Source: Streptomyces lydicus
GTDB lineage: Bacteria; Actinomycetota; Actinomycetes; Streptomycetales; Streptomycetaceae
DNA: 64,000 nt
NCBI RefSeq assembly: GCF_000717345.1
Contig: NZ_JNZA01000037.1
Span: 1-64,000 of the forward strand
Direction: 5' to 3'
Within the stretch, counting starts at the first letter, position 1. Every line of letters starts with the position of its first letter. Made by a program: the position numbers and the translations under genes. Positions 37,170 to 49,947 of this stretch are shown here, piece after piece. The notes below the pieces were generated by a model. It was not told the origin of the DNA and did no database searches. It saw only the letters and a program-made list of their open reading frames with translations.

Positions 37170-40100
37170 AGGGCGCCGCCTCCGACGGCTTCTTCCAACT
37201 GCGCCAGGATCGTGTCCTCCAGGCGCTCGGCTAGGGCGGCGATGGTGGGGGCGTCGAAGAAGTCGCGGGGTGAGACCTCCACGCCGAACGCACCGCCGAT
37301 CCGCGACATCAGTCGCAGGCTGGTGACGGAGTCGCCGCCGAGGTCGAAGAAGTCGTCCTCGACGCCGACCTGCGGCAGGCCCAGCAACTCCGCCCAGATG
37401 ACGGCGAGGGCCTCCTCGGTGGGCGTGCGGGGGGCGACCGGCTCGGCTGTGCCGTGGCCGGCCGGATCCGGCGCGGGCAGCGCCCGCACATCGACCTTGC
37501 CGGTCGGCCCCAGCGGCAGCGCCGGGAGCACGACGAGCGCCGAGGGCACCATGTAGCCGGGCAGTTCGCCCGCCAGGGTGCGCAGCAGCGCGGCGGTGTC
37601 CGGTGCCGCGTCCCCGGCGGCCGCGTCGTCCGCCACGACGTAGCCGACCAGCCGTTTGTGCCCGCTCCCGTCGTCCCGGGCGACCACCGCCGCCTCCGCG
37701 ACGCCGGGCCGGCGCAGCAGGGCGCTCTCCACCTCGGCGGGCTCGACCCGGTAGCCGCGGATCTTGACCTGGTTGTCCACCCGCCCGGCGAACTCCAGTT
37801 GCCCCTCGGCCGTCCAGCGCACCAGGTCACCGGTGCGGTAGAGCCGGGTCCCGGGCGGGCCGAACGGGTCGGCGACGAAGCGCTGCGCGGTCAGATCGGG
37901 CCGGCCGAGGTAGCCGCGGCCCAGGCCCGCCCCGCCGAGGTACAGCTCGCCGGTGACCCCGACCGGGACCACCGCCAGCCGCTCGTCGAGCACGTAGAAG
38001 CGGGTGTTGGGCACCGGCGGCCCGAGCGGCACCCGGCGACCGGACGCCGCGGGGTCGACGCGGTGCAGCGCCACCGACAGGGTGGCCTCGCTGGGACCGT
38101 AGATGTTGAACAGCCGGCGGCCCCGCGCCCACTCGCGGGCGAGTTCGGGTGCCAGCACGTCGCCGGCGAGCCCCAGACTGCGCACGCCGGGCAGCGCGGC
38201 CGCGTCCAGCACCGCCGCGACGGCCGGCGGCAGGGTCAGCGCGGTGACCGCCTCCGCCCGCAGCTGCTCGGCGAGCCGGGCCGGGCTCTGCCGGGCCTCG
38301 GGGTCCGCGATCACCAGGGTCGCTCCGGACGCCAGCGTCAGGAAGACCTCCCAGACACCGCCGTCGAAGCTCATTGTGTAGAACTGCAGCATCCGGCTGT
38401 CCGGGCCGAGGTCGTACAGCCGGATCGCCTCGGTGACGATGTTGTACAGCGACCGGTGGGTGATCATCACGCCCTTGGGGCGGCCGGTCGACCCCGACGT
38501 GTAGGTGACGTACGCCAGGTCGCCGGCGTCACCCACGGTCTCCGGCGCCCCGTCCGGGTGCGCCTCGACGGCCGCCAGGTCCCGGTCCACGCACACCACC
38601 GTGGCGTCGGTCGGCGGCAGCCCGGCCAGCAGGTGTTCCTGGGTGAGCAGCACCGCGGGCCGGGACTCGGCCAGCATCGCGGCCAGCCGCTGCGCGGGGA
38701 ACTCCGGGTCGAGCGGCACGTACGCGGCGCCCGCCTTGAGGGTGCCGAGGATGGCGACGACGACCTCCGCGCTGCGTTCCACGGCGATCCCGACCAGCGC
38801 CTCCCGGCCCACGCCCGCGGCGCGCAGGTGGTGCGCGAGCCGGTTGGCCCGCCGGTCCAGCTCGCGGTAGGTCACCTGCCGGCCGCCGTCGACGACGGCC
38901 ACCGCGTCGGGCCGGGCCGCGGCCCGTTCGGCGATGACCGTGTCCAGCCGGCGGTCGACCGGGTACGCCGAGGCGGTGTCGGTCCAGCTCTCGACGAGGG
39001 TGTGCCGCTCGGCCGCGGTGAGCATGGGCAGCTCACCGACCCGCCGGTCGGGGTCGTGCGCGGTCTCCGTCAGCAGCGTGCGCAGATGACCGGCCAGCCG
39101 CGCCACGGTGCCGGCGTCGAAGAGCGCGGAGTCGTAGCGCAGCACCACGGTCAGCTCGTCGCCGCCGTAGACGATGGCGTTCAGCGGGTAGTTGGAGGTG
39201 TTGGTGGCCTCGATCGCCGCCAGCCGCAGGCCGTACTTCGCGGCGATGCCGACGTCGGCGGGGAAGTTCTCGAAGGCCAGCACGCTGTCGAAGAGCCCGC
39301 CGTCCGCGCGCTCCGGCGCCCACCCCTGGACCTGGGGCAGCGAGACCTGCTCGTGCGCCCGCGCCTCGGCCTGTCCGTCCTGCACCCGGCGCAGCCAGTC
39401 GGGCAGAGCGGCGTCCGGGTCGACGTCGATCCGCACCGGGAGGGTGTTGATGAACAGCCCGATCACCGACTCGGCGTCGGCCAGGTCGTCCGGGCGGCCG
39501 GCGACGGTGGCGCCGAACAGCACGTCCCGCTCACCGCTGTGGCGGGCCAGCAGCAGCGCCCACAGGCCCTGCACCACGGTGTTCAGGGTCACCCCGGCCC
39601 GCTTGGCCACGGCACCCAGCCGGGCGGTCTCCGCGGCCGGCAGCCGCAGCTCCAGCCCGGCGTCGGGCGTGGCCTGGCGGACGTCGGTGCGCGGCCGGTC
39701 GTACGGCAGCGGGGTGGGCGACTCCCAGCCGGTGAGCGCGGTGCGCCAGTACTTCTCGGCGGCCGTGCTGTCCTGCCCGGCCAGCCAGCCGACGAAGTCG
39801 GCGTAGCTGCCGCGTTCCCGGGGGGTGTGCGGTACGCCGTCGGCGAGCGCGGCGTACTCGGCGAGCACCTCCGCGAGCACCTGAAGGGCGCTCCAGCCGT
39901 CCAGCAGCAGATGGTGGAAGGTCCACACCAGCCGGAGCCGGCCGCCGCCGAGCCGGGCCAGGGCGAGCCGCATCAGCGGCGCGCGGTGCAGGTCCAGGGC
40001 CCGGGCGCGGTCCGCGGCCAGGTGGCGCGCCAGCTCGGCGCGCTGCCCGTCCTCGTCCAGCGCCGTCCAGTCGAGGTGGGTCACCGGTATCCGCACGTCG

Positions 40101-43100
40101 GAGCGGATGACCTGGAGGGGCTCGGCGAGGCCGTCCCAGACCAGGTCGCTGCGGAGCACCGGGGTGCGGGCGGCGACCCGCTGCCAGGCGTCGGCGAGCA
40201 GTTCCGGCTCACGGATGTTGTCCAGGGGCAGCTGGAACTGCTCGACGTACAGGCCGTGTTCGGCGTCCATCAGGTGGTGGAAGAGCAGGCCGCTCTGCAT
40301 GGGCGTCAGCGGGTAGGCGTCCTCGGCCGGGCCGCCGGCCGCGGACAGCCGCGCCACCCCGGTCGCGTCCAGGCCGCTCAGCGCGAACGCCGGGCGGGCC
40401 GGTGCGTCCGGCGCGTCCGCCGGCTCCCGCTCCACCGTCACGACGGGGGCCAGCGCCGCGATGGTCTGCCGCCGGAACAGGTCCTTGGAGGTCAGCCGCA
40501 GACCGGCCCGGCGGGCGCGTACGGCGACCTGGAGCCCGGCGATCGAGTCGCCGCCCAGGGTGAAGAAGTTGTCGTGCACGCCGATCCGTTCGAGGCCGAG
40601 CACCTCGGCCCAGACGGCGGCCAGCGTCTCCTCGATCTCGCCGCGGGGCGCGACGTAGGGGGCGTCGCCGCCCGCGGCCGGCTCCGGATCGGGCAGCGCC
40701 CGCCGGTCGATCTTGCCGTTCGCGGTCAGCGGCAGCGCGTCGAGCAGCACGAAGGCCGACGGCACCATGTACTCCGGCAGGGCGGCGGCGAGGTGCCCGG
40801 CGAGCTCCCGCGGGTCGGGTGCGGCGTCCTGGGCGGCGACGACGTAGGCCACCAGGGACCGGCGACCGGGGGCCGGCTCGCGGACCGTGACGAAGACCTG
40901 CGCGAGGTCCGGGTGGCGGGCCAGCTCGCTCTCGATCTCGCCGAGTTCGATGCGGTAGCCGCGCAGCTTGACCTGGTTGTCGACCCTGCCGAGGAAGTCC
41001 AGCGTGCCGTCCGGCAGCCGTCGCACGATGTCTCCGGTCCGGTACATCCGCGCTCCGGGCGGCCCGAAGGGGCAGCCGACGAACCGCTCGGCGGTCAGGT
41101 CGGGGCGGCCGAGATAGCCGCGCGCCAGGCCCGCGCCGGCGAGGTACAGCTCGCCGGGCACCCCGACGGGCACCGGGCACAGCCGGTCGTCGAGGACGTA
41201 GACGGCGGTGTTGTACAGCGGGGCGCCGATGGACGGCAGCCCGGGCGGCGCGGTGGGGCCGAGCGGCTCCACCACCGCCTGGGTGGCGGCGACCGTCGCC
41301 TCCGCCGGCCCGTAGGCGTTCACCAGCGCGAACGGCAGTCCGGGCTGCGGCCGGCGGCGCAGCGCGTCACCAATGACCAGGACGGTGCGCAGCCGGGTGG
41401 TGGCGATCGCGGGGACGTCCAGCAGGGATTCGATGCGCGGGGTCGGCAGGTAGGCGACCGTGGTGCCGCGCTCGGCGAACCACTCGACCAGCGCCGTCGG
41501 GTCGTCCAGCGTCTCCTGGTCGGGCTGGTCCACCCGGGCGCCCGCGCACAGGTACGGCCACACCTCGCCGACCGCCACGTCGAAGGCCAGCCCGACCACG
41601 GAGGAACCACGGTCCTCGGGGCCGACGGCCAGTGCGTCGTTGTGCCAGGCGCAGTAGTCGGTCAGCGCGCTGTGCGGCACCGCGACACCCTTGGGCCGCC
41701 CGGTGGACCCGGAGGTGTAGACGATGTACGCGAGGTCGTCGGGGCCGGTCTCCACCAGGGGGTCGTGCCCGGGGCAGCGGGCCACGTCCGGCGCGGCCGC
41801 GTCGAGGTCGATGACGGCGGCTCCGGTCGGCGGCAGCAGACCGGCCTGCCGCCCGGTGGTCAGCAGCACCGGGGTGCCGGTCTCCGCCAGCAGGTTGCCG
41901 AGCCGCGCCGCCGGGGTCTCCGGCGCGGTCGGCACGTACGCGCCGCCCGCCTTGAGCACCGCGAGCATCGCCACGATCAGCTGCGGCCTGCGCTCCAGGT
42001 TCAGCACGACGGGCGTGCCCCGGCCGACGCCCAGCGCCGTCAGGTAGTGCGCCAACCGGTTGGCGTGCAGCTCCAGTTCGGCATACGTCAGGGTCCCCTC
42101 GCGGTGCGTGACGGCGAGCGCGTCGGGGGTCCGGCGGGCCCGCTCGGCGAACTGCCGGTGCACGGGGAGCGTGGTCGGCGGCTCGACGGCGGTGTCGTTC
42201 CAGACGGTCAGCAGCGTCTCGCGCTCGTCCGCCGTCAGCAGCGGCAGGTCGCGCACCTGGGCGCGCGGCGCGGTGCGGACGGCGTCCAGCAGCTCCCGCA
42301 GATGGCCCGCCAGCCGCTCGACGGTCGCCGCGTCGAACAGGTCGGTGTTGTACTCGACCATCACGTCCAGCGCGCCGGCCCGCTCGGTGAACTCCACCGT
42401 GAGGTCGAAGATCGCGGCCGGCCGCGGCAGCGCGACGGTCGCGGTGCGCAGCCCGGCGAACTCCTCGGCGCCGGCCGGGGCGTTCTGCAGCAGCAGCATC
42501 GCCTGGATCACCGGCGTACGGCTCGGGTCCCGCTCGGCGCCCAGCGCGTCCACGACCTGGTCGAACGGCACGTCCTGGTGCGCGAAGGCGCCCAGCACGG
42601 TCTCCCGCACCTCGCCGAGGAAGTCGCCGAACGGCAGCTCGCCGCGCACGTCGGAGCGCAGCACCACGGTGTTGATGAACGAGCCGACCAGGCGCTCCAC
42701 CTGGGGGTGGTCGCGGCCGGAGACGGCGGTGCCCAGCGCGATGTCCTGCTGCCCGGACCAGCGCGCGAGCAGGACCTGCAGCGCGGCGGTCAGCGTCATG
42801 AAGAGGGTCGCACCGTGGGCGGCGCCGACCTCCTTGAGACCGGCCACCAGCCGGCGGTCGAGGGTGAAGCGGTGCGCCGCACCGGACGAGGTCTTCACCG
42901 CGGGCCGGGGCCGGTCGGTGGGCAGCTGGAGCGGGGCCACGCCCGCCAGCCGCTCGCGCCAGTAGGTGAGCTGCGGCGCCAGCCGGCCGTCGTCGGCGGT
43001 GGCGCGCTGCCAGGCGGCGTAGTCGCCGTAGCGGACCGGCAGCGGCTCCAGGGCGGCGGGCACCCCGCGGCACGCGGCGTCGTAGCGCAGGCTCAGCTCG

Positions 43101-45451
43101 TCGGCGATCAGCCCCATCGACCAGCCGTCGGTGGCGAGGTGGTGCAGGCCGATGACCAGCACGTGGTCGCGTTCGCTGCGGCGGATCAGCAGCACCCGCA
43201 GCACCGGCCCGGCGGCCAGGTCGAACGGCCGGCCGGTCTCCTCGGCCAGCAGCCGCTGCAGGGCGGCCTCCTGCTCCTCGCCGGTCAGCGCGGAGAGGTC
43301 CTCCAGGGTCAGCGGCACCGGGAAGCCCTCGGCGGGGGCGATCACCGCGGCGGGCCGGCCGTCCTCGGACACCACGGTCGTGCGCAGCGGCTCGTGACGG
43401 GTGATCAGCCCGGCCAGGGCGGTGCGCAGCGCGGCCGGGTCGAGGGGGCCGCGCAGCCGCAGCGCCGAGTGCACGTTGTACTCGACCTCGCCGGGGTCGA
43501 GCTCGTGGAACAGCCAGAAGCGCTGCTGGGTGAAGGACAGCGGCAGCGCCCGGCCGGTGCGCGGCACGGCCGGTATCTCCTCGGCCCGGGCCGCGCCCGC
43601 CGCCTCGGGCCGGCGGGCCAGCGCCCGGACGGTGGGGGCGGCGAAGAACTCCGCGGCCGACAGCCGCAGCCCCAGCGCGGCCCGCATCCGCGACAGGACG
43701 CGGACCACGGACAGCGAGTCACCGCCCAGGTCGAAGAAGTCGTCGTCGGCACCCACCTGTGCCACGCCGAGCACCTCGCGCCAGATGGCGGCGAGCGCCT
43801 CCTCGGCGGGCCCCTCCGGTGCGGTGTACTCCGCGTCGACGCTGTCCTGGCGGGTCGGCGCGGGCAGCGCCCGGCGGTCCAGCTTGCCGTTGGCGGTCAG
43901 CGGGAAGGCCGCCATGGCGTGGAAGGCGGTGGGGATCATGTAGCCGGGCAGGCGGGTGGCCAGCGCGGCGCGCAGCCGGGACGGCGTGGGGCGGGCGGTG
44001 CCCGACGGCACGACGTACGCCACCAGCCGGCGCTCCCCGGACGCCTCGTCGCGCACCACCACCGCGGCCTGGTCAACCGAGGCGTCCTGTGCCAGCGCGT
44101 GGGAGATCTCGCCCAGCTCGATCCGGAAGCCGCGGATCTTGACCTGGTCGTCGCTGCGCCGCAGGTACTCCAGACCCCCGTCGGGCAGCGGCCGCACCAG
44201 GTCGCCCGAGCGGTACATCCGCGCGCCGGGCGGCCCGAACGGGCAGGCCACGAAGCGCTCGGCGGTCAGCCCGGGACGCCCCGCGTAGTTCCGGGCGAGC
44301 CCGGGTCCGGCCACGTACAGCTCGCCCTCGGCGCCCACCGGGACCGGCCGCAGGTCCTCGTCGAGGACGTGGAAGGTCAGGTCCGGAATGGCCACGCCGA
44401 CGGCGCTGCCGGGGGCGTGCGCGGCGAGCTCGCGGTCCAGCGCGAGGAAGGAGGAGTGCACCGTGGTCTCGGTGATCCCGTACATGTTGACCAGCGTCGG
44501 GCCGCCGGCGGTGCCGTCGGGGTGCCGCTCGTACCAGTCGGCGAGCTTGCCGAGGTCCAGTGCCTCACCGGCGAACACCACGTACCGCAGGGCCAGTCGG
44601 TCGCCCAGCTCCGGGTTCTCCCGGTCGGCGGCCATCAGCTGGTAGAACGCCGACGGCGTCTGGTTGAGGACGGTCACCCGCTCCTCGACCAGCAGCCGCA
44701 GGAAGTCGGCGGGGGCGCGGGTGGTGGCGTGCGGGACGACCACCAGCTTGCCGCCGTGCAGCAGCGCCCCCCAGATCTCCCAGACCGACACATCGAAGGC
44801 GAAGGAGTGGAACAGCGGCCAGACGTCTTGCTCATCGAAGCCGTACCAGTGCGCGGTGGACGACAGCAGCCGCCCCACGTTGCTGTGCGGGACGACCACG
44901 CCCTTGGGCCGGCCGGTGGAGCCGGAGGTGTAGATGACGTAGGCGGGGTTCTCCGGCGACCGCGGGGCGGCCGGGGCGGACGGCTGCCGCGCCCCGGTCC
45001 GCTCCCGGAGGTCGGCCGCCTGCCGCTCCCACTCCTCCATGACCAGCCAGTCGGTCCCGGCCGCGCCGTCCGCGGAGTCCGTCCCGGCCGCGCCGGCCAG
45101 CTCGTCCCGCAGGCCGGCGGTGGTGATCGTCGTCACCGGCCGCGCGTCGCCGAGGATGTAGGCGATGCGGTCGGCCGGGTACTCCGGGTCGATCGGGACG
45201 TAGCCCGCGCCGGACTTCAGCACGGCGAGGAGGGCCACGACCAGGTCGGCGGAGCGGGGGAGCAGCAGCGCGATGAACCGCTCGGGGCCCGCGCCCCGTG
45301 CGGCCAGCACGGCGGCGAGGCGCTCGGCCCGGGCGTCGAGCTCGCGGTAACTCACCGCCCGGCCCTCGAAGACGACCGCTGTACGGTCCGGTGTCCTCGC
45401 GGCCTGCTCGGCGAACAATTCATCCAGGCGGCGATCGCGCCACTCACCCAT
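37166..45451 (-). CDS. mppA: MppA, NRPS modules 1-3 (A-T-C-A-T-C-A-T)
   Basis: The protein has 2761 residues and starts at ATG 45451, six bases after GAGGGGG. Markers by residue: A1 [11 protein letters not shown] ~179, T1 LGGDS ~577, C2 HHLATDGWS ~772, A2 ~1246, T2 LGGDS ~1635, C3 HHLLLDGWS ~1849, A3 ~2320, T3 LGGDS ~2705. It starts directly with an A domain, so it is the initiation protein. There are no E domains, matching three L or achiral residues; for mannopeptimycin these are Ser, Gly and beta-methyl-Phe. A2 has the LPTPR segment common in glycine-activating domains, and A3 has D-G-W-T at the pocket start, compatible with an aromatic substrate. Assignments to individual modules are inference. 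Confidence 0.96.
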   Translation of the reverse strand: MGEWRDRRLDELFAEQAARTPDRTAVVFEGRAVSYRELDARAERLAAVLAARGAGPERFIALLLPRSADLVVALLAVLKSGAGYVPIDPEYPADRIAYILGDARPVTTITTAGLRDELAGAAGTDSADGAAGTDWLVMEEWERQAADLRERTGARQPSAPAAPRSPENPAYVIYTSGSTGRPKGVVVPHSNVGRLLSSTAHWYGFDEQDVWPLFHSFAFDVSVWEIWGALLHGGKLVVVPHATTRAPADFLRLLVEERVTVLNQTPSAFYQLMAADRENPELGDRLALRYVVFAGEALDLGKLADWYERHPDGTAGGPTLVNMYGITETTVHSSFLALDRELAAHAPGSAVGVAIPDLTFHVLDEDLRPVPVGAEGELYVAGPGLARNYAGRPGLTAERFVACPFGPPGARMYRSGDLVRPLPDGGLEYLRRSDDQVKIRGFRIELGEISHALAQDASVDQAAVVVRDEASGERRLVAYVVPSGTARPTPSRLRAALATRLPGYMIPTAFHAMAAFPLTANGKLDRRALPAPTRQDSVDAEYTAPEGPAEEALAAIWREVLGVAQVGADDDFFDLGGDSLSVVRVLSRMRAALGLRLSAAEFFAAPTVRALARRPEAAGAARAEEIPAVPRTGRALPLSFTQQRFWLFHELDPGEVEYNVHSALRLRGPLDPAALRTALAGLITRHEPLRTTVVSEDGRPAAVIAPAEGFPVPLTLEDLSALTGEEQEAALQRLLAEETGRPFDLAAGPVLRVLLIRRSERDHVLVIGLHHLATDGWSMGLIADELSLRYDAACRGVPAALEPLPVRYGDYAAWQRATADDGRLAPQLTYWRERLAGVAPLQLPTDRPRPAVKTSSGAAHRFTLDRRLVAGLKEVGAAHGATLFMTLTAALQVLLARWSGQQDIALGTAVSGRDHPQVERLVGSFINTVVLRSDVRGELPFGDFLGEVRETVLGAFAHQDVPFDQVVDALGAERDPSRTPVIQAMLLLQNAPAGAEEFAGLRTATVALPRPAAIFDLTVEFTERAGALDVMVEYNTDLFDAATVERLAGHLRELLDAVRTAPRAQVRDLPLLTADERETLLTVWNDTAVEPPTTLPVHRQFAERARRTPDALAVTHREGTLTYAELELHANRLAHYLTALGVGRGTPVVLNLERRPQLIVAMLAVLKAGGAYVPTAPETPAARLGNLLAETGTPVLLTTGRQAGLLPPTGAAVIDLDAAAPDVARCPGHDPLVETGPDDLAYIVYTSGSTGRPKGVAVPHSALTDYCAWHNDALAVGPEDRGSSVVGLAFDVAVGEVWPYLCAGARVDQPDQETLDDPTALVEWFAERGTTVAYLPTPRIESLLDVPAIATTRLRTVLVIGDALRRRPQPGLPFALVNAYGPAEATVAATQAVVEPLGPTAPPGLPSIGAPLYNTAVYVLDDRLCPVPVGVPGELYLAGAGLARGYLGRPDLTAERFVGCPFGPPGARMYRTGDIVRRLPDGTLDFLGRVDNQVKLRGYRIELGEIESELARHPDLAQVFVTVREPAPGRRSLVAYVVAAQDAAPDPRELAGHLAAALPEYMVPSAFVLLDALPLTANGKIDRRALPDPEPAAGGDAPYVAPRGEIEETLAAVWAEVLGLERIGVHDNFFTLGGDSIAGLQVAVRARRAGLRLTSKDLFRRQTIAALAPVVTVEREPADAPDAPARPAFALSGLDATGVARLSAAGGPAEDAYPLTPMQSGLLFHHLMDAEHGLYVEQFQLPLDNIREPELLADAWQRVAARTPVLRSDLVWDGLAEPLQVIRSDVRIPVTHLDWTALDEDGQRAELARHLAADRARALDLHRAPLMRLALARLGGGRLRLVWTFHHLLLDGWSALQVLAEVLAEYAALADGVPHTPRERGSYADFVGWLAGQDSTAAEKYWRTALTGWESPTPLPYDRPRTDVRQATPDAGLELRLPAAETARLGAVAKRAGVTLNTVVQGLWALLLARHSGERDVLFGATVAGRPDDLADAESVIGLFINTLPVRIDVDPDAALPDWLRRVQDGQAEARAHEQVSLPQVQGWAPERADGGLFDSVLAFENFPADVGIAAKYGLRLAAIEATNTSNYPLNAIVYGGDELTVVLRYDSALFDAGTVARLAGHLRTLLTETAHDPDRRVGELPMLTAAERHTLVESWTDTASAYPVDRRLDTVIAERAAARPDAVAVVDGGRQVTYRELDRRANRLAHHLRAAGVGREALVGIAVERSAEVVVAILGTLKAGAAYVPLDPEFPAQRLAAMLAESRPAVLLTQEHLLAGLPPTDATVVCVDRDLAAVEAHPDGAPETVGDAGDLAYVTYTSGSTGRPKGVMITHRSLYNIVTEAIRLYDLGPDSRMLQFYTMSFDGGVWEVFLTLASGATLVIADPEARQSPARLAEQLRAEAVTALTLPPAVAAVLDAAALPGVRSLGLAGDVLAPELAREWARGRRLFNIYGPSEATLSVALHRVDPAASGRRVPLGPPVPNTRFYVLDERLAVVPVGVTGELYLGGAGLGRGYLGRPDLTAQRFVADPFGPPGTRLYRTGDLVRWTAEGQLEFAGRVDNQVKIRGYRVEPAEVESALLRRPGVAEAAVVARDDGSGHKRLVGYVVADDAAAGDAAPDTAALLRTLAGELPGYMVPSALVVLPALPLGPTGKVDVRALPAPDPAGHGTAEPVAPRTPTEEALAVIWAELLGLPQVGVEDDFFDLGGDSVTSLRLMSRIGGAFGVEVSPRDFFDAPTIAALAERLEDTILAQLEEAVGGGAL

Positions 45452-45492
45452 GGAAAACCCCCTCAGCCGACGTGGTCGATGTGCGTGTGCGG

Positions 45493-46633
<1,141 letters not shown>

Positions 46634-46642
46634 GTCGGCAGA

Positions 46643-46680
46643 CGGCCCGGTCCGAAAGCGGAAACTTTCGAACCGGGCCG
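46643..46680 (-). terminator. Terminator after mppI
   Basis: CGGCCCGGT (46643-46651) then CGAAAG (46653-46658) pair with CTTTCG (46665-46670) and ACCGGGCCG (46672-46680) with one internal mismatch and a 6-nt loop. It lies 32 bp beyond the mppI stop and just before the motif that precedes mppJ, so it marks a transcription-unit boundary. Confidence 0.85.
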
Positions 46681-46712
46681 CGGGCGGTGCGGGGTCGGAG
46701 ACCGGAAAACCG

Positions 46713-48248
46713 CTACAGATAGGCGTTGTAGTGCCGGTAGGCCGGCCACAGTGCGGACCACGGCTTCTTGCGGTCGTGGCACACCGTGATCGCCACGCCC
46801 TGCTCGGGGTTGTCGATGCCCAGCCGGTTGTCGACGTGGTCGACGACCTTGCAGGAGGCGAACCCGGCGTCGAGCAGGGACCGTTCGATGTTGCCCACCG
46901 CGACCACCACATCGGCGCTCTGCGGCGGCGGTCCCCACTTGTGCAGCTCGTTGTGGCCGCTGTAGACGGCCGGCAGCCCGTGCCCGTAACGGTCCAGCGC
47001 CCCGGCCTCACCGAAGTTCTCGGTGAGCACCACCGCCCGGGAGCGCTCCCCGGCCGGCAGCGCCCGGTAGGCCGCCTCGGTCTGCTGGACCAACCGGGGC
47101 CAGCCGACCGTCTCCAGCGGCATGCTGGCCACCTGGAAGTCGCGCAGCCCGCTCTTGGGGATCACCGGCAGCGACAGCAGCATCTGCGCCGCCGCGCTGA
47201 GCACCAGCGAGACCGCGAGCACCGACAGCCGCAGCTTGCGGCGCCCCGCCCACCGGTCGGCCCGCACGCACCCGGCGGCGAGCAGCGCGACCAGCAGCCC
47301 ACCGGTGTAGTCCGGCCGCCCGCCCTCGATGAGGTACGACGCCGCGGTGGCCGCCAGGTACCCGACGCCCAGCGCCCGGACCGGCTTCCACTCCGGCACC
47401 CGGAACAGCTTCACCAGCCCGATCACGCACAGCACGAACAGCGCCGGGCCGAACAGCAGGATCAGGTTGGTGGCGAACATGGCCCGGTTGGCCTCGCCGT
47501 CGGTGCCGGCCAGCCCCTCCGCCATCTGGAGCTGCGGGAAGTCGTGGGTGACCTGGTAGATCAGGTTCGGCGCGCCGATGACCAGCGCCAGCGCGATGCC
47601 CGCGTACAGCCGCCGGTCGGCGAACACCTTGCGCGGCCCGACCAGCGCCACGCCCAGCAGCAGCGCCACCGGCAGCAGCAGCACGATGTACTTCGCGTAC
47701 AGCGCCACGCCGACCACGACCCCGGCCCACAGCCACCACTTGCCCTCGCCGCGCAGCAGCACCCGCAGCGCGAACAGCAGCACCGCGGCCCACGCCACGG
47801 TGTCGAAGCTGGTGGTGAGGATCCAGTGGCCGAAGCTCAGCACCATCGTCGAGGTGGCCACCCCGAACGCGGTCAGCGTCTGCGCCCGCCGGGAACCGCC
47901 CAGTTCGGCGGCGATCATCGCGCCGAGCGCGGTGACCGCCGCGGCGCACAGCACCGCCGGCACCCGGATCGCCCACATGCTGTCGCCGAAGACCGCCATC
48001 GCGGCCCGTACGGCCATCGGCAGCAGCGGCGGCTGGTCCACGTAACCCCACGCGAAGCCGTGCTCGCCCAGCAGGCGGAAGTACAACTCGTCGGCGTGGT
48101 AGCCGTATTCACCCGCGAACGCGAACAGCAGCACCGCCAGCCCGGCCACCACCACCGCCACCGGGCGCCAGGCCACCGGCTCGGGCCGCAGCCCGCGCGC
48201 GCCGGCCCCGGCCGCTGCCCTGGTATCCCTGTCGAGGGACGTCGTCAT
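46713..48248 (-). CDS. mppI: MppI, polyprenol-phosphate-mannose-dependent mannosyltransferase (GT39-like)
   Basis: The 511-residue integral membrane glycosyltransferase has about 10-12 membrane segments and the GT-C fold of PMT/ArnT enzymes. The catalytic acidic pair is in the first external loop (HADELYFRLLGEHG) followed by WGYVDQPPLLP, and a soluble C-terminal domain ends the protein. It transfers mannose from polyprenol phosphate on the outer membrane face, onto Tyr-O, the enduracididine ring N or a first mannose. ATG 48248 and GTG 48251 are both possible; GAGG precedes them. It is a tandem paralogue of mppH, with near-identical C-terminal blocks. Which paralogue uses which acceptor cannot be told. 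Confidence 0.9.
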   Translation of the reverse strand: MTTSLDRDTRAAAGAGARGLRPEPVAWRPVAVVVAGLAVLLFAFAGEYGYHADELYFRLLGEHGFAWGYVDQPPLLPMAVRAAMAVFGDSMWAIRVPAVLCAAAVTALGAMIAAELGGSRRAQTLTAFGVATSTMVLSFGHWILTTSFDTVAWAAVLLFALRVLLRGEGKWWLWAGVVVGVALYAKYIVLLLPVALLLGVALVGPRKVFADRRLYAGIALALVIGAPNLIYQVTHDFPQLQMAEGLAGTDGEANRAMFATNLILLFGPALFVLCVIGLVKLFRVPEWKPVRALGVGYLAATAASYLIEGGRPDYTGGLLVALLAAGCVRADRWAGRRKLRLSVLAVSLVLSAAAQMLLSLPVIPKSGLRDFQVASMPLETVGWPRLVQQTEAAYRALPAGERSRAVVLTENFGEAGALDRYGHGLPAVYSGHNELHKWGPPPQSADVVVAVGNIERSLLDAGFASCKVVDHVDNRLGIDNPEQGVAITVCHDRKKPWSALWPAYRHYNAYL

Positions 48249-48302
48249 CACGCCTCACTTCCCGCTGAGTTGTCGGTTCGCACCCGCCCCGGCCGGGGCA
48301 CC

Positions 48303-49802
48303 TCAGCCGCTCAAGTAGTGGTAGGCGGGCCACAGCCGGGCCCAGGAGTCCTTGCGGCCGTGGCAGACCGTGACCGGCTTGCCCTGCTCGGCGTTCGCCA
48401 CGCCGACGCCGTTGTCGATCCGGCCGACGACGCGGCAGGAGCGGAACCCGGTGTCGAGCAGGGACCGTTCGATGCCCACCGCGACCACCACATCGGCGCT
48501 CTCCGGCGGCGGGCCCCACTTGTGCAGCTCGTTGTGGCCGCTGTAGACGGCCGGCAGCCCGTGCCCGTAGCGGTCCAGCGCCCCGCTCTCGCCGAGGTTG
48601 CCGGCGAGCACCACGGCCCGCGCCCGCTCCTGCGGCGACAGCGCGTCGTACGCCGCGCGCACCCGCTCCGCCAGCCGGGGCCAGCCCACGCTCTCCAGGG
48701 AGATGTTGTTCAGCGGGACGAACGGGGAGTTCTGCGGCAGCACCGGCAGCGCCATCAGCACCTGGAGCACCGCACCGGCCGCCAGCCCGGCGCACAGCAG
48801 CGCCCGGCGCAGCCGGCGTCGCCCCATCCACCGGTCGGCGGCCACCGCGCCCGCCGCGAACAGCCCGATCAGGAAGCCGCCGACGTAGTCGGGCCGGCCC
48901 CCGCCGTAGATCGTCAGCGCCACCCCGACCGCGAACGCCGGCGCCAGTGCCCGCACCGGCCGCCACGCCGGGTCCCGCACCAGCTTCACCAGCCCGGCCA
49001 CCCACACCACCGTCAGCACCGGCCCGAGCAGGATCACCAGGCTCGGCAGGAAGATGATCCGGTTCATCGGCCCGTCGGTGGCCCCCAGGGCGTCGGCCAT
49101 CTGGAGCTGCGGGAAGCCGTGGGTGGCCTGGTAGACCAGGTTCGGCGCGCCGACGACCAGCGCCAGCGCCGCGCCCGCGTACAGCCCGCGCGACCGGAAC
49201 ACCGTGCGCGGCCCGGCCAGCGCCAGCCCCACGGGCAGCGCCACCGCCGGCAGCGCCACGATGTACTTGGCGTACAGCGCCAGGCCCAGCACCGCCCCGG
49301 CCCACAGCCACCACTTGTCCTCGCCGCGCAGCAGCGCGCGCACCACGCACAGCAGCAGCGCGGTCCAGGCGAGCATGTCCAGGGTGGTGGTCACCATGAT
49401 GTGGCCGACGCTGAGCACCAGAAACGAGCTGCCCAGTCCCAGCGCGGCCAGCGTCTGGGCCCGCCGGGTGCCGCCCAGTTCGGCGGTGATCAGTGTCCCG
49501 AGCACCACCACGGCACCCGCGCACAGCGCCGCCGGCACCCGGATCGCCCACACCGAGTCACCGAGCACCTGCGCGGTGGCGTGCACCAGCGCCGGCACCA
49601 GCGGCGGCTGGTCGGTGTAGCCCCACGCCCAGCCGTGCTCGCCCAGCAGCCGGAAGTACAGCTCGTCCACGTTGTAGCCGTACCTGCCGGACACCGCGAG
49701 CAGCAGCACGACGACGCCGCTCGCGACGCCGGCCGCCGGCCGCCAGGCCGGCCGTACGGCAGGGCCGGTGTCCGCCCGCACCTCTTCAGGGACCGTCAGC
49801 AC
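48303..49802 (-). CDS. mppH: MppH, polyprenol-phosphate-mannose-dependent mannosyltransferase (GT39-like)
   Basis: The roughly 499-residue GT-C membrane enzyme is paralogous to MppI. It has the DELYFRLLGEHG loop with the Asp-Glu pair, WGYTDQPPLVP, multiple membrane helices, and a C-terminal domain with YGHGLPAVYSGHNELHKWG. It should mannosylate the cyclic peptide using donor made by MppG. The start is uncertain. GTG 49802 gives a protein whose N-terminus aligns with MppI; GTG 49823 and GTG 49913 are in frame upstream, and none has an ideal ribosome-binding site. The mppI start follows 54 bp after the stop. Confidence 0.88.
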   Translation of the reverse strand: MLTVPEEVRADTGPAVRPAWRPAAGVASGVVVLLLAVSGRYGYNVDELYFRLLGEHGWAWGYTDQPPLVPALVHATAQVLGDSVWAIRVPAALCAGAVVVLGTLITAELGGTRRAQTLAALGLGSSFLVLSVGHIMVTTTLDMLAWTALLLCVVRALLRGEDKWWLWAGAVLGLALYAKYIVALPAVALPVGLALAGPRTVFRSRGLYAGAALALVVGAPNLVYQATHGFPQLQMADALGATDGPMNRIIFLPSLVILLGPVLTVVWVAGLVKLVRDPAWRPVRALAPAFAVGVALTIYGGGRPDYVGGFLIGLFAAGAVAADRWMGRRRLRRALLCAGLAAGAVLQVLMALPVLPQNSPFVPLNNISLESVGWPRLAERVRAAYDALSPQERARAVVLAGNLGESGALDRYGHGLPAVYSGHNELHKWGPPPESADVVVAVGIERSLLDTGFRSCRVVGRIDNGVGVANAEQGKPVTVCHGRKDSWARLWPAYHYLSG

Positions 49803-49919
49803 GTCTCCCGCCGCCTCCCGCACTCCGCCTGCCCGTCGTCGCCGGTCCCCGTCCGCCGGTCGGCGTCCGGGTCCCGGTGAGATCACCGCTCGGAGTCTGC
49901 GGTCCGGCCCCACGGCCCG

Positions 49920-49947
49920 CCACGAGTTTGCGTTGTCAGCTAAGCAG
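49920..49947 (-). promoter_or_regulatory. mpp cluster 28-bp motif, copy upstream of mppH
   Basis: The minus strand begins CTGCTTAGCTGA and ends CGCAAACTCGTGG. The TAG stop codon of mppG lies within TTAGCTG. It is about 118 bp before the preferred mppH start. Confidence 0.7.

Larger units (their letters stand above)
46713..49802 (-). repeat. Tandem gene duplication mppH/mppI
   Basis: The two mannosyltransferase genes are similar throughout. In the block coding for the soluble C-terminal domain (about 46905-47030 against 48479-48600) the DNA is almost identical, while other parts have diverged further. That pattern suggests gene conversion or strong constraint on this domain. Confidence 0.85.

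Noticed and set aside
48255..48274. A sequence like the 28-bp motif just before mppI
   Set aside because: It aligns only with a one-base gap and overlaps the ribosome-binding site of mppI, so it may be a chance or decayed copy; not counted.
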